DNA of 37,762 bases from Flavobacteriia bacterium (GTDB lineage: Bacteria; Bacteroidota; Bacteroidia; Flavobacteriales_D; Crocinitomicaceae). This document shows positions 27,301 to 35,182 of the stretch, piece by piece. Each line of letters begins with the position of its first letter. Position 1 is the first letter of the stretch. The stretch lies in NCBI GenBank assembly GCA_947455255.1, contig CANGOA010000011.1, forward strand, positions 1-37,762, written 5' to 3'. Made by a program: the position numbers and the translations under genes. Below the pieces are notes generated by a model. That model did no database searches and was not told the origin of the DNA. It was given only the letters and a program-made list of their open reading frames with translations.

Positions 27301-29550
27301 GTTTTCATTTGACACTTGTAATTTAATATTACCATCATTTCCGTTACAAACTGAAGGTGAAGTTGAATTAACAAATGTAAATGTAGGTTCAACAGGAGTA
27401 GAAATGGAAATGTTATCTGTTAATGTATTCGATATGCAACCATTAATAGCTACATATATGTTTGTATAGACTCCAGCTTCAAGGTTTGGGATGCTTAAAA
27501 TCCCAATGTTCGAAGAGGTTGCAATTATTGAGCTATTTACATTGTTTTTAGAATATTTACAAGAATAGGTTGTATTATTAGCTAAACCATTTAATTGGAT
27601 CATACCGTCTTTTAAAGAACAATTAGAAGTGTTCAAAGTATTATCCAGTGCAATCGTTAAATTAATTGGGTGTTTAATTGTAATTACATCGTTAATTACA
27701 TTGGAATTACAAGCACTTGTTGTTATATAAAATGCAGAATAATCAGCAATGTCTAAGTTAATCAACTTAAGAATTCCTGTATTCGATGATGTAAGATCTA
27801 TTTTATTGTTTATATCTCCTTTTTTGTAGTTTAACGTATATACTTTATTTGCGTTTAAACCATTTATTTCAATAGAAGCATCTTTTGAAATACAAGTTGA
27901 AAGGTTTGTAACATTTCCCTTTGAAATAGTTGGAACAACAGGATTTGATAATACTATTTTGTCAGTAATCAAATTAGATAAACAACCATTCAAGTTTACA
28001 TATATGTTAGAATATTCAGCAGCTTCTAAATTTGTTAAAGATAAATTCCCACTGGTATTTGAAGTTGCAGATGCACTAGAGGTTACACCATTTTTACTAT
28101 AAGTTATACCAAATATAGTGCTTTTTGCTAACCCATTTAGTTGAATAGAACCATCGTATGAAACACAACTGCTAGGAGAAGTATATAAACCTTTCGTAAT
28201 AACAGGAGAAGCGGGATTAACAAGTGTAATTTTATCGGTAATTGTGTTTGATACACATCCATTTAAAGTCGCATAGAAGTTTGAATATTCAGCAGCGACT
28301 AATCCTGTAATTGTACCAACTCCTGTTGTACTGGAGGTGATGTTTGTAATGGTAGTTACACCATTTTTGGTATAGGTTATTGAGTAAGCAGTTGAGTTAT
28401 TTAAACCATTAATTTTAATACTTCCATCTTTACTAGAGCATGTTGTTGGAGAGGTAAAAGTTCCTTTAGAAATCGCTTTTAATGATGGGACAGTTAAGGT
28501 GATTTTATCTGAAATAGGATTTGTATTACAACCATTCAATGAACCAAAAAACTCTGTGTATTCACCAGCTCCTAATCCAGAAAGTGTTATTACACCTGTT
28601 GAAGAAGAGGTTGTACTAATTGTGTTTTTTGATCCGTTTTTTGTATAGTTAAAAGTATAAACAGTTGAATTGTTAAAGTTATTGATTATTATTTTACCGT
28701 CATTGCTAATACATGTTGCAGGAGAAGTAAAGGTTCCTTTTGTAATTGTTTTTAATGCAGGATTAGTTAGAATAGTAGATGTTGTAATTTTGTTTGAAAC
28801 AACAGTTCCAAGTGTTACATAAATATCTGTGTATTCTCCAAATGATAGGTTTGCAATTTTTATTGCTCCATTCACATCAGATACGATTGTTGTAGAAATT
28901 ATAGCTCCGTTTTTAGTATAAGTTAATTTATACGAAGTAGTTTTCAATAAACCGGTTAGGTTAATATATCCATCTGTTCCGTTACAGCTAGATGGGGATA
29001 AAAAAGTTCCTTTTGTAATAGCAGGTCTTGTATTAAATGAACAACTAGATGTATTCGTGTATTTTTCTTCAACTCCGTCACATTTTGCAGAAACTGTTGT
29101 GTTAATAGAACGAGTACATTCAGGAGAAATTACTTCTCCATCTTTATCGTATAAATTTGATTTGTACGTTGTTTCAAGTACATACTTATCATTCCCTGGT
29201 AAATCTGGTAATGTTCCAAAAGTAACTGTGTTAACACCATTCACTGTTTTACAAGTTCCAGTATATGTTTTAGTAGATTTAGTACTTTTTATTACACTTG
29301 AAACATGTGTATAACCATCTTCTGTTTCTACACTTGTTTGAAGATTAGTTAACGCTTTAGGGTCTGTACAACTAATGTTTGTCGTCACTTTAACTTCCGT
29401 TTCAGGAGTTACCGAAGTTTTAGAACAGGTAGTTTCTGTTTTTACTTTCTTTTGACCGAAGGTAAGTGTACTAACAAATAAAACACCAATAAAAATTGAT
29501 TTTTTTAAAAGTTTTTTCGTTTGAACAGTTTTTTGTAAAAATTTAATCAT
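24346..29550 (-). CDS. Giant repeat/LamG surface protein with T9SS type A sorting domain
   Basis: A 1734-residue secreted protein. A signal peptide ends near FGQ (residue 33) and an unassigned Cys-containing domain runs to about 173. Ten ~91-residue repeats occupy about 177-1086, each with TKGxxxSPxxC, DGSIxxxGL, Y-x-KNG, L-x-AGEYSN and CxSNxITDKI. Then come two ~110-residue YRxRKK modules (about 1093-1310), a LamG/concanavalin-like domain (about 1312-1520, LIAYFPFKGSAKDESGN and SVDELRVYSRAIS) and a third YRxRKK module. The C-terminus from 1657 is the type A sorting domain (FTVYPNPTDNFVYI ... SGSYILEIF ... KKNFILK). Such proteins leave by T9SS and become anchored at the surface. The gene has its own terminator and a 248-base leader, so it is likely a single transcription unit. 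Ligand unknown. Confidence 0.95.
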   Translation of the reverse strand: MIKFLQKTVQTKKLLKKSIFIGVLFVSTLTFGQKKVKTETTCSKTSVTPETEVKVTTNISCTDPKALTNLQTSVETEDGYTHVSSVIKSTKSTKTYTGTCKTVNGVNTVTFGTLPDLPGNDKYVLETTYKSNLYDKDGEVISPECTRSINTTVSAKCDGVEEKYTNTSSCSFNTRPAITKGTFLSPSSCNGTDGYINLTGLLKTTSYKLTYTKNGAIISTTIVSDVNGAIKIANLSFGEYTDIYVTLGTVVSNKITTSTILTNPALKTITKGTFTSPATCISNDGKIIINNFNNSTVYTFNYTKNGSKNTISTTSSSTGVITLSGLGAGEYTEFFGSLNGCNTNPISDKITLTVPSLKAISKGTFTSPTTCSSKDGSIKINGLNNSTAYSITYTKNGVTTITNITSSTTGVGTITGLVAAEYSNFYATLNGCVSNTITDKITLVNPASPVITKGLYTSPSSCVSYDGSIQLNGLAKSTIFGITYSKNGVTSSASATSNTSGNLSLTNLEAAEYSNIYVNLNGCLSNLITDKIVLSNPVVPTISKGNVTNLSTCISKDASIEINGLNANKVYTLNYKKGDINNKIDLTSSNTGILKLINLDIADYSAFYITTSACNSNVINDVITIKHPINLTIALDNTLNTSNCSLKDGMIQLNGLANNTTYSCKYSKNNVNSSIIATSSNIGILSIPNLEAGVYTNIYVAINGCISNTLTDNISISTPVEPTFTFVNSTSPSVCNGNDGNIKLQVSNENAEHIISYTKNGDLTTKNVTSVGKDLVLSNLTSGEYANITLSVNACLSNINTAKIILTDPIASTVNLMSSINPTTCIANDGSITLNVAQKNTAYNVNYIKNSTSVKTLFTSNDNAEIKISNLAAGNYSSLYVETKGCNSNTLTNTINLVEPSAPTLSKGSFTSPSGCGLSDGSIEFSGLSGNTEYNLYYTYNGTNSVNKVSSSFFGSMALNNLKAGDYENFYVTYKECQSNSITDKVSLVNPLVPVILLGKLSTPLNCLTCNSTLEIKGLAKTNTYSIFYKRNSEVETREINSDNSGNAFLSSLTAGYYSDFYIKQYACNSNTITDTIYVTEIKNASNTSSSCKNILVNIEENGLKNVTCVGLSDGSVTFTISNGSSNNLYRIRKKNFNGSYTVVTFPAYSPSGNLENETKTITVGGLGIGEYDLYAFCNENPNMFNTKYFTIGKDVCTGPISYECTNLNLNLNKSDIVPASCKTDNDGSILFTVSGGYPNNLYRVRKKNNDGSFTTITSPAFAPVGNISNEIKEIKVNNLSIGEYDLYVYCANEAKSYKSLTFSITKAKCTLVTNELIAYFPFKGSAKDESGNNHNAIINCVDQTMDNYNDPKGAYHLNGLYNNITIKDVIDIDTAKGYTVSLWYKLNEYPAEDASTLLSIPNNSSNTLRAEFAFDKDGAIRYNYGNGSSSQLLRSNEIALKNKWNHIVLTSDKTTNSIYHNGKLLNNSSAYAFSNNLVDIVLGYIGNSRTADASVDELRVYSRAISETEVETIYLNEAVENCSAIRLNIDATSNPKTLKFTVLNGSANNKYRLRKRDDKGVFVSVYRPTFLSLNNQIGETKSMTITDLADGIYDIYAYCGSDGTKYQGYQFVIGNGSKMIQTVTNPEGTQVYVPEKVLNEESAGISDKDFENESKFTVYPNPTDNFVYISTEENEIIKFVKVYNQNGQLVFEGIRAEDNLEKAINVSSWSSGSYILEIFLENKPSVKKNFILK

Positions 29551-29798
29551 ACTTCTTTTTTAAGAAATTTATAAATGCACAAATAATTTTTGTACAAGAT
29601 GTAATAAATATAGTATTTAACGTATATAAAAACAAATTAAAAAGAATATTTTCTAATTAATTTGATTAAACACTCTATGAATAAAGTAAATATTTACGTT
29701 TTTACAAATTTACGCATATTCACGTAAAACTTGAATGAAAAAGAATGTTTATTGGTTATTAGGGGATTAATATATTTTATGGAATGTATAAAAATATA
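29551..29798. other. 248-base AT-rich gap without a gene
   Basis: It lies upstream of the T9SS type A cargo gene and downstream of the last polysaccharide glycosyltransferase. A TAAATTTG box on the minus strand (29705-29712) matches the -7 pattern TAnnTTTG but has no TTG at the usual spacing, and would give a leader of about 150 bases. TTTACG occurs near 29693 and 29710 and its complement CGTAAA near 29723, a possible regulator site. No RNA gene was recognised. Confidence 0.4.
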
Positions 29799-30869
29799 TT
29801 ATGATATTATTTCGAACGATTTTTCACTAAAAACGTTTTCTTTAAAATGTTCTACTTTTCTTAGTGCATTTTCATGTAATTTTTGATATAGTTGTGTGTT
29901 TTCTATAATTTTTTTGAAAGTTGTATCTAATTTTTGTAAGTCACGACTATCAACTTGAAAGCCATTTTCGCCTTCTTCAATAAGTTCTGTAATTCCTCCA
30001 ACTGGTGGTACGATTGCAGGTAAACCATACGCCATACCTTCAATGATTGTTAAGCCAAAAGTTTCAATCCATCCATCTGGTCGAGATAAATTTACGATTA
30101 AATCAGCCCATAAATAATGCGGATGAAGATTCGTTTGAACGGGTAATATCTCTATATTAATAGGTAGTCTAACTTCCGTAAAATATTCATTGATTTCATT
30201 TTGAACTGCATTAACGATTACTCGAAAATTATTGGAAGGGTTTGCGATTGCGAGTTGAACAAATTCATTTACACCTTTGTAATCTTTTAAAGAACAAACA
30301 AGTAGCGTATTTTTCAGATTCGTTTTCGAAGTTCTGTTTTGTTTTGCAATTTCAAAAAAATCATCTTCCAAAGCATTGTATAATAAATGAGATTTTGCGT
30401 TAGGAATAGGTTCTTCTTTTGCTAAATAATCGGAAACGTAGATAACATCATTTGCTGACCACTTAACGATACCAAAAAGAAATTTCTTTAAGATTGGTGG
30501 CTTTACAGTTGTTTCGTGAATATGGTAGATTACTCTACATCCTTTCATCTTACCTAAAAAAGCAGCACCAAATGGGAGTACCGTATTAATGTATATAATA
30601 TCCTCTTTTTTGACTTTAAAAAACATTTTCCAAAAAACCATTTTTTGACTCCATGTTAAGTTTATTAGTCGAACGTATGGATTTTGAGCAAATTTATAGG
30701 TGTAAAAATGATATTTAACACCTGTAATATTGGATAGAAATCCATCGCGACCTTTGCATGTAACCATATTGACATCCAAACCTTTTTTAACCCAACCTTT
30801 TAGTAGTTGACTCAAAACTTTTGGACTACCACTGTAATCGTTTAGTAGGTGAAAAGCAAAAATTCTCAT
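29799..30869 (-). CDS. GT4-like glycosyltransferase (last gene of the polysaccharide operon)
   Basis: A 356-residue GT-B sugar transferase. The opening FAFHLLNDYSGSPKVLSQ is the N-terminal Rossmann start, and YHIHETTVKPP lies near residue 116. The donor-binding half has LVCSLKDYKGVNEF, the NLSRPDGWIETFGLTIIEGMAYG segment with the Glu pair, and PPVGGITELIEEGENGFQV. It begins 1 base after the previous glycosyltransferase stop. Sugar and acceptor are unknown. Between its stop and the cargo gene start (29551-29798) there is no gene: that stretch is very AT-rich and contains an AT-only inverted repeat (29769-29780 with 29787-29800) that could help end transcription. Confidence 0.88.
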   Translation of the reverse strand: MRIFAFHLLNDYSGSPKVLSQLLKGWVKKGLDVNMVTCKGRDGFLSNITGVKYHFYTYKFAQNPYVRLINLTWSQKMVFWKMFFKVKKEDIIYINTVLPFGAAFLGKMKGCRVIYHIHETTVKPPILKKFLFGIVKWSANDVIYVSDYLAKEEPIPNAKSHLLYNALEDDFFEIAKQNRTSKTNLKNTLLVCSLKDYKGVNEFVQLAIANPSNNFRVIVNAVQNEINEYFTEVRLPINIEILPVQTNLHPHYLWADLIVNLSRPDGWIETFGLTIIEGMAYGLPAIVPPVGGITELIEEGENGFQVDSRDLQKLDTTFKKIIENTQLYQKLHENALRKVEHFKENVFSEKSFEIIS

Positions 30870-30870
30870 G

Positions 30871-32088
30871 CTAAAGTTTTTGATAAATTTCGTTTAATTG
30901 TTCACCACGTCTGTCCCAATGAAAATAGTTTTCGAAGCGTTTTCTAGCTTCTTTGCTCATTTTGGCGTGTAATTCTTTATCCTCGTAGAGTTGTTTAATC
31001 GCGTTACTCAATTCGTTTACAGTATCCTCGTGATTTTTCATCGGAACAGCAATACCACATTTTTCAGTAATGAATTCACCTGGACCGCAGTTGTCTAAAC
31101 ATACCACAGGTAATCCAAAGGATAAAGCTTCAGCAACAACCATACCTGCGCCTTCGTGGGAAGGGAAAAGAAAAACGGAAGCATCTTTGTACATATCGAG
31201 TAAATCCTTACGGTCTATCCATTCAATGAAAGATACGTTTTGTTCAATATTTTCTTGTTTACATAATTGTTTGTACAACCCTAATTCAGGTCCACTTCCT
31301 ACAATTTTTAGAAATATATTACTCGTGTCCTCTACCGATTTTAAGAATTTTGAAAAGGCTAAAATGGTCAAATCAAAACCTTTTAAAGGTACCAATCTCC
31401 CTGCAGATATAAGTGAAAATGAATCTTTAGTTCTGGCTAAATCGTAGCCAAAATCTTCGGTTGCTACAGATGGAATAACGGAATTTCTTCCAGGTTTTAA
31501 AGGCAAATGATCTGCAACTGATTTATTCATACAGACTACAAAGCTAGCTTTATGAGCAGTACGATTTAGGGCTAGTGATGCATTCCAGAAGAATAATTTA
31601 ATAGCCCAAGTCAGACGATCTTTAATGAAATAGGATTTTTTAAATAGTTTAAAATATTGCTTCGGAATTAAAGGATGATGTCCAACAGGTCCCCAAATGA
31701 AAGGCTTTCCTAGTTTCCATAAATAACTAGGTGTCCAATCGTTGTGAAAATTCACATTGTGAACAATGTCGTATTTTATGGATTGTTTTTTTATAAAACC
31801 AACAATCCCTTTTTGCCACATCCAGTAATAGAGCATTGCACCACGACCTCCTTTTTTCCAGAAACGCATCCAGTAGGGTAGGTCAAAGTAAAGAAATGTT
31901 ATGTTTTGATAAATTTCAGAAGGGTTTTCCTTCATGTATTTCTCTATATGAGGCTGATTATTTTCACGCGTAATTGCAATAACTTTGTTGAAACGTGCAA
32001 TTTGACATACAAAATTCCACCCCATACCATCTTCTGAGCCTTTGTATGGATTAACCGCATACGTTGTAGCTAAAATTGATTTACTCAT
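30871..32088 (-). CDS. GT4-like glycosyltransferase
   Basis: A 405-residue GT-B sugar transferase. The N-terminal half shows TYAVNPYKGSEDGMGWNF, a start seen in one subgroup of polysaccharide glycosyltransferases, and PFIWGPVGHHPLIPKQYF near 136-153. The donor half has SLISAGRLVPLKGFDLTI, LFPSHEGAGMVVAEALSFG with the two Glu of the E-x7-E pattern, and CGPGEFITEKCG. Its start overlaps the acyltransferase stop end by 8 bases, implying translational coupling. No signal peptide or membrane segment, so it works on the inner face of the membrane. Acceptor unknown. Confidence 0.9.
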   Translation of the reverse strand: MSKSILATTYAVNPYKGSEDGMGWNFVCQIARFNKVIAITRENNQPHIEKYMKENPSEIYQNITFLYFDLPYWMRFWKKGGRGAMLYYWMWQKGIVGFIKKQSIKYDIVHNVNFHNDWTPSYLWKLGKPFIWGPVGHHPLIPKQYFKLFKKSYFIKDRLTWAIKLFFWNASLALNRTAHKASFVVCMNKSVADHLPLKPGRNSVIPSVATEDFGYDLARTKDSFSLISAGRLVPLKGFDLTILAFSKFLKSVEDTSNIFLKIVGSGPELGLYKQLCKQENIEQNVSFIEWIDRKDLLDMYKDASVFLFPSHEGAGMVVAEALSFGLPVVCLDNCGPGEFITEKCGIAVPMKNHEDTVNELSNAIKQLYEDKELHAKMSKEARKRFENYFHWDRRGEQLNEIYQKL

Positions 32089-32773
32089 TTCTACTTTTTA
32101 ACAGTTTCGCAGGAACTCCGCCAATGATAGAATTTGCTGGAAAAGATTTATTTACAACTGCACCTGCAGCTATGATCGAACCATCACCTATTTCAACCCC
32201 ATCTAAGATTGTAACTTTACTTCCGATCCAACAGTTATTTCCAATTTTAATTCCTTTACGAGTTACACCTTGGTGACGAATGGATACATGAATATCATCG
32301 TATACATGATTTTCAGGGTGACAACTTAAATATTGTCCAACGATACACTCGTCACCAATTTCTAATCCACCTGCTCCTCCAAGGTATGCGAATTCCCCAA
32401 TTCCCACATTATCTCCAATTTTAATATAATCTCCTACTTGATTTAATGAGGTAGAGACGATGATTCGACTAAAGTCTCCAATTCCAACATTATTACCGAA
32501 GGTCACTCCGTTTTTGCTTAATGCACTTATATAAACATGATTTCCAAGTTTTAAAAACTTACCAAAGTGTATTTTAGGTGCATTGAAAAACCGAACGCTT
32601 CTTCCCAATATAGCAGCTTTAGGATTTTTTCCGTGTAGGATTAATTTCAACCCTCGAAGCATACTCCAAGCTTGATTCCATAGAAATTGAAACAAAGCAT
32701 GATCATTTAATCCTTCATCAAATTTGAAGTTAGGATTTCGTAATTGGATTATTTTTTCAAAAAGTTTCTTCAT
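32081..32773 (-). CDS. Hexapeptide-repeat (LbH) acyltransferase, WcaF/maltose O-acetyltransferase type
   Basis: A 230-residue left-handed beta-helix enzyme. Hexapeptide turns run from about 52 to 215, broken by the loop SCHPENHVYDDIHV (150-163) that supplies the catalytic-type His152/His156. The typical closing IGSKVTILDGVEIGDGSI and AAGAVVNKSFPANSIIGGVPAKLL is present. The N-terminal ~45 residues form a helical extension. Members transfer an acetyl or other acyl group from CoA to a sugar, so the likely job is decorating the surface polysaccharide. It abuts the 802-residue gene without a gap and overlaps the next gene by 8 bases. Confidence 0.92.
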   Translation of the reverse strand: MKKLFEKIIQLRNPNFKFDEGLNDHALFQFLWNQAWSMLRGLKLILHGKNPKAAILGRSVRFFNAPKIHFGKFLKLGNHVYISALSKNGVTFGNNVGIGDFSRIIVSTSLNQVGDYIKIGDNVGIGEFAYLGGAGGLEIGDECIVGQYLSCHPENHVYDDIHVSIRHQGVTRKGIKIGNNCWIGSKVTILDGVEIGDGSIIAAGAVVNKSFPANSIIGGVPAKLLKSRNE

Positions 32774-35182
32774 CTATTTCAATTTTGTATTGATGTTTTT
32801 CATAATGAAGTCTACCGTCGTATCCAAATCGATGTTATTTATTAAATGGTAGTTTTGTTTCTTTTTACGTGCCTCGAATTTGTTGAAAAGGTTAGAGTAT
32901 TTCTCCGTTAATTCTGTAATAGTTTCTGCTGAAAGTTCTTGCTTACGTTTAAGAATAACTTCAGGGTCAGCATAAAGAAAGAAATTTAGGTCAGGGGTAA
33001 ATACGAAGTTATATCCAAATTTCACAATTCCTTCGTTAATATTAATGTTACTACGTTTTGCATCATTAATAAAATCGTAGTAGTATCTGTCATATAATAC
33101 AATGATACCTCGGTATTTGTATTTAAAGTTAATATAGAATTGACCTACAAAATAGTCGAAATAGTAATACATAAATCGAACTAAAGAGGAGATGGAGCTT
33201 TTATTATTTCCTTGTCGAGGTAAACGATTGGCTGCATCTTTTTCAGCTTGTTCTTTTCCTTTTGTAATAGCACTCAAAATAGGAAGTAGAGAAGGTCTAT
33301 GTCTAATCACTACAACTTTTCGACGTAATCTTTTTTCGATTTCGTGTTTGATGTTTTCTATAATAGTGGATTTTCCAGCACCATCTACTCCGCTAAAAGT
33401 GATGATAATTCCTTTGTTTGACATAAGTTGTTTGAATGTATCTCGGTAATAATTTATTTTATTAAGGGTAAAAGATAGGAATTTGTTTTCTTTCCATTGA
33501 TTTAATTCACGGATTAATTTTTCGCGTTTTAATTTATCATACAAGAAATATTCTTTGAGAACCTTTTCTAATTTAGAGTTTTCTGGATTTAGAAATTCAG
33601 TATAATGGTAATATTTTTCTGGAACGATGGATTCATTTAAACCATAAAACATGCCTATGTAATGAGCTAGGTCATTTCCATTCATAATATTAACGCCGAA
33701 TTGGTTTTTTTCTTTTCGTTCTAAAACCTTATTTGCATTTAGGAAAACTAATTCTTTTCGTTTAAATTTCCAGATGAAATCTAAACTTAATAATGATCCA
33801 TTTCTTAATACCAAATGTGTTGAATCCATAAAAGATTTATGGATGGTATTGTTTTTCAAAACAAGAAAATGAGTAGATAAAAATGCTTGAATTTCTTTTC
33901 TACATGATTTTTTTATACAAAAATCGATGTCGGAATATTCGCTTAATAGTTCTGGTTCACCGTCATGAAATTTCACAGTTGTATAGTTCTTCTCATTTAA
34001 GTAATCGAATAAATCAATAATCATCAGTTGACGATCATTTATCCCATCACTCAATACATCTGAGATTGCCTCATTCCAAGTGTTTATTAACCAGTGAATC
34101 TGTACATGCCAATCTACTTGCTTCGAATAAATTTCCAGATAGTGAACCGTATTTGCTAATAAGTAATATTTTAAATATTTAGTAACCGATTTTTCACGTC
34201 CGTCTGTCCATAAAGCAATTACCTCTGGTGTAATGATCGCGTTAATTTCAGAACGTATTACTTTCCAAGGTTTGCGATCGACTAAGATTCCTTTTTGGAT
34301 GATAAAATGAAAAGCGTCGAATCCAATTGGAGCATTATAATTTGCTAATTCCCAGTCGTATAAAGCGATTTTATCACCATCTTTATACATGTTCCAGGGG
34401 GTGAAATCACCGTGACAGAACCCAAGGTGAATTTCCTCCTTTTGTGATTGTTCTCTTAATAAATGTAGTTTTTTAAGTATTCCACGAGGAATACGAGGAT
34501 CATTTACTTCTTTGATTTTTGTAAAATTCTCATCTATTTCAAGATTTTTTGAGAAAATTTCCCAATCTACAACTTTTTTCTCTAAGTCGTTAATTTCTTT
34601 AAGTGAATTTATATGAATGTTTTCAAGTGTTTTATAGCGTTGAGAAAGTGCAGATACATCTTGAATTTCAAGGAAATTTTCAGAAGATTTTTTAATTTTT
34701 GGGATATAAAAAGAGTTACTGTTTAAAGTTTCCACCCTACGTATTGTATTCTCTTCGTTGTGAATTATTTTTTCTGATTGTATTGTGGTGGCAACTTTGT
34801 AAAAACTGTTACCAGATTCATTTTCTTCAAAAACAAGCATTTTGTTATTTGGACCAACAGTTCCTGTAAAAATTGCCCAATTATTTTTTGTTAAATCAAT
34901 AATGTCTGGTTTATCTGAAATTGGTTTGATAAATAGCGTTTGTTTTTTGAAAGCTAATCCTTGTAATTTAAACGTGAAAATGAAATTAATGATTTTTGCA
35001 AATAGTGAGGAACGAAGGTTGTTCACCATGTAAAACTTCAGGAAAAGCGGAGTTTTTGCTTTTTTGGAGCAAATCCAACGGGGAGTACCGTCTGGGTTAT
35101 TTAAAACTACAAAAGTCACTTTGTATTTATTATCCTGTTGTTCGTCAATCGAATAATTCAGATGATTTAATATTTTTTTCAT
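32774..35182 (-). CDS. Three-part fusion: phosphotransferase-like, nucleotidyltransferase-like and thymidylate-kinase-like domains
   Basis: An 802-residue protein with three recognisable parts. Residues about 100-385 form an aminoglycoside-phosphotransferase/choline-kinase-like fold: Lys129 and Glu144 fit the ATP-site pair, FCHGDFTPWN (255-264) holds the catalytic Asp259 and Asn264, and YDWE (275-278) the metal Asp276. Residues about 395-480 carry G408 and the DID motif (418-420), as in minimal nucleotidyltransferase domains. Residues about 590-800 are a thymidylate-kinase-like P-loop domain with GVDGAGKST (598-606), LYDRYYYD (697-703) and a DPEVILKRK segment. It starts with an ATGA overlap (4 bases) with the polymerase gene and abuts the acyltransferase gene. 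Since it is embedded in a polysaccharide operon, phosphorylation or nucleotidylation of a sugar or lipid carrier is plausible. Substrates are unknown; residues 1-99 match nothing I recognise. Confidence 0.85.
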   Translation of the reverse strand: MKKILNHLNYSIDEQQDNKYKVTFVVLNNPDGTPRWICSKKAKTPLFLKFYMVNNLRSSLFAKIINFIFTFKLQGLAFKKQTLFIKPISDKPDIIDLTKNNWAIFTGTVGPNNKMLVFEENESGNSFYKVATTIQSEKIIHNEENTIRRVETLNSNSFYIPKIKKSSENFLEIQDVSALSQRYKTLENIHINSLKEINDLEKKVVDWEIFSKNLEIDENFTKIKEVNDPRIPRGILKKLHLLREQSQKEEIHLGFCHGDFTPWNMYKDGDKIALYDWELANYNAPIGFDAFHFIIQKGILVDRKPWKVIRSEINAIITPEVIALWTDGREKSVTKYLKYYLLANTVHYLEIYSKQVDWHVQIHWLINTWNEAISDVLSDGINDRQLMIIDLFDYLNEKNYTTVKFHDGEPELLSEYSDIDFCIKKSCRKEIQAFLSTHFLVLKNNTIHKSFMDSTHLVLRNGSLLSLDFIWKFKRKELVFLNANKVLERKEKNQFGVNIMNGNDLAHYIGMFYGLNESIVPEKYYHYTEFLNPENSKLEKVLKEYFLYDKLKREKLIRELNQWKENKFLSFTLNKINYYRDTFKQLMSNKGIIITFSGVDGAGKSTIIENIKHEIEKRLRRKVVVIRHRPSLLPILSAITKGKEQAEKDAANRLPRQGNNKSSISSLVRFMYYYFDYFVGQFYINFKYKYRGIIVLYDRYYYDFINDAKRSNININEGIVKFGYNFVFTPDLNFFLYADPEVILKRKQELSAETITELTEKYSNLFNKFEARKKKQNYHLINNIDLDTTVDFIMKNINTKLK

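Noticed and set aside
26300-29025. Regular repeats that could suggest a CRISPR or DNA tandem array
   Set aside because: The period is about 272 bases, the DNA copies have diverged and the similarity is kept at protein level, so it is a coding repeat.
29769-29800. AT-only inverted repeat past the end of the polysaccharide operon as a firm terminator
   Set aside because: The stem contains no G-C pairs, so it is too weak to call as a separate feature.
31070-31447. 125-residue plus-strand open frame
   Set aside because: It lies wholly antisense inside a glycosyltransferase with intact motifs.
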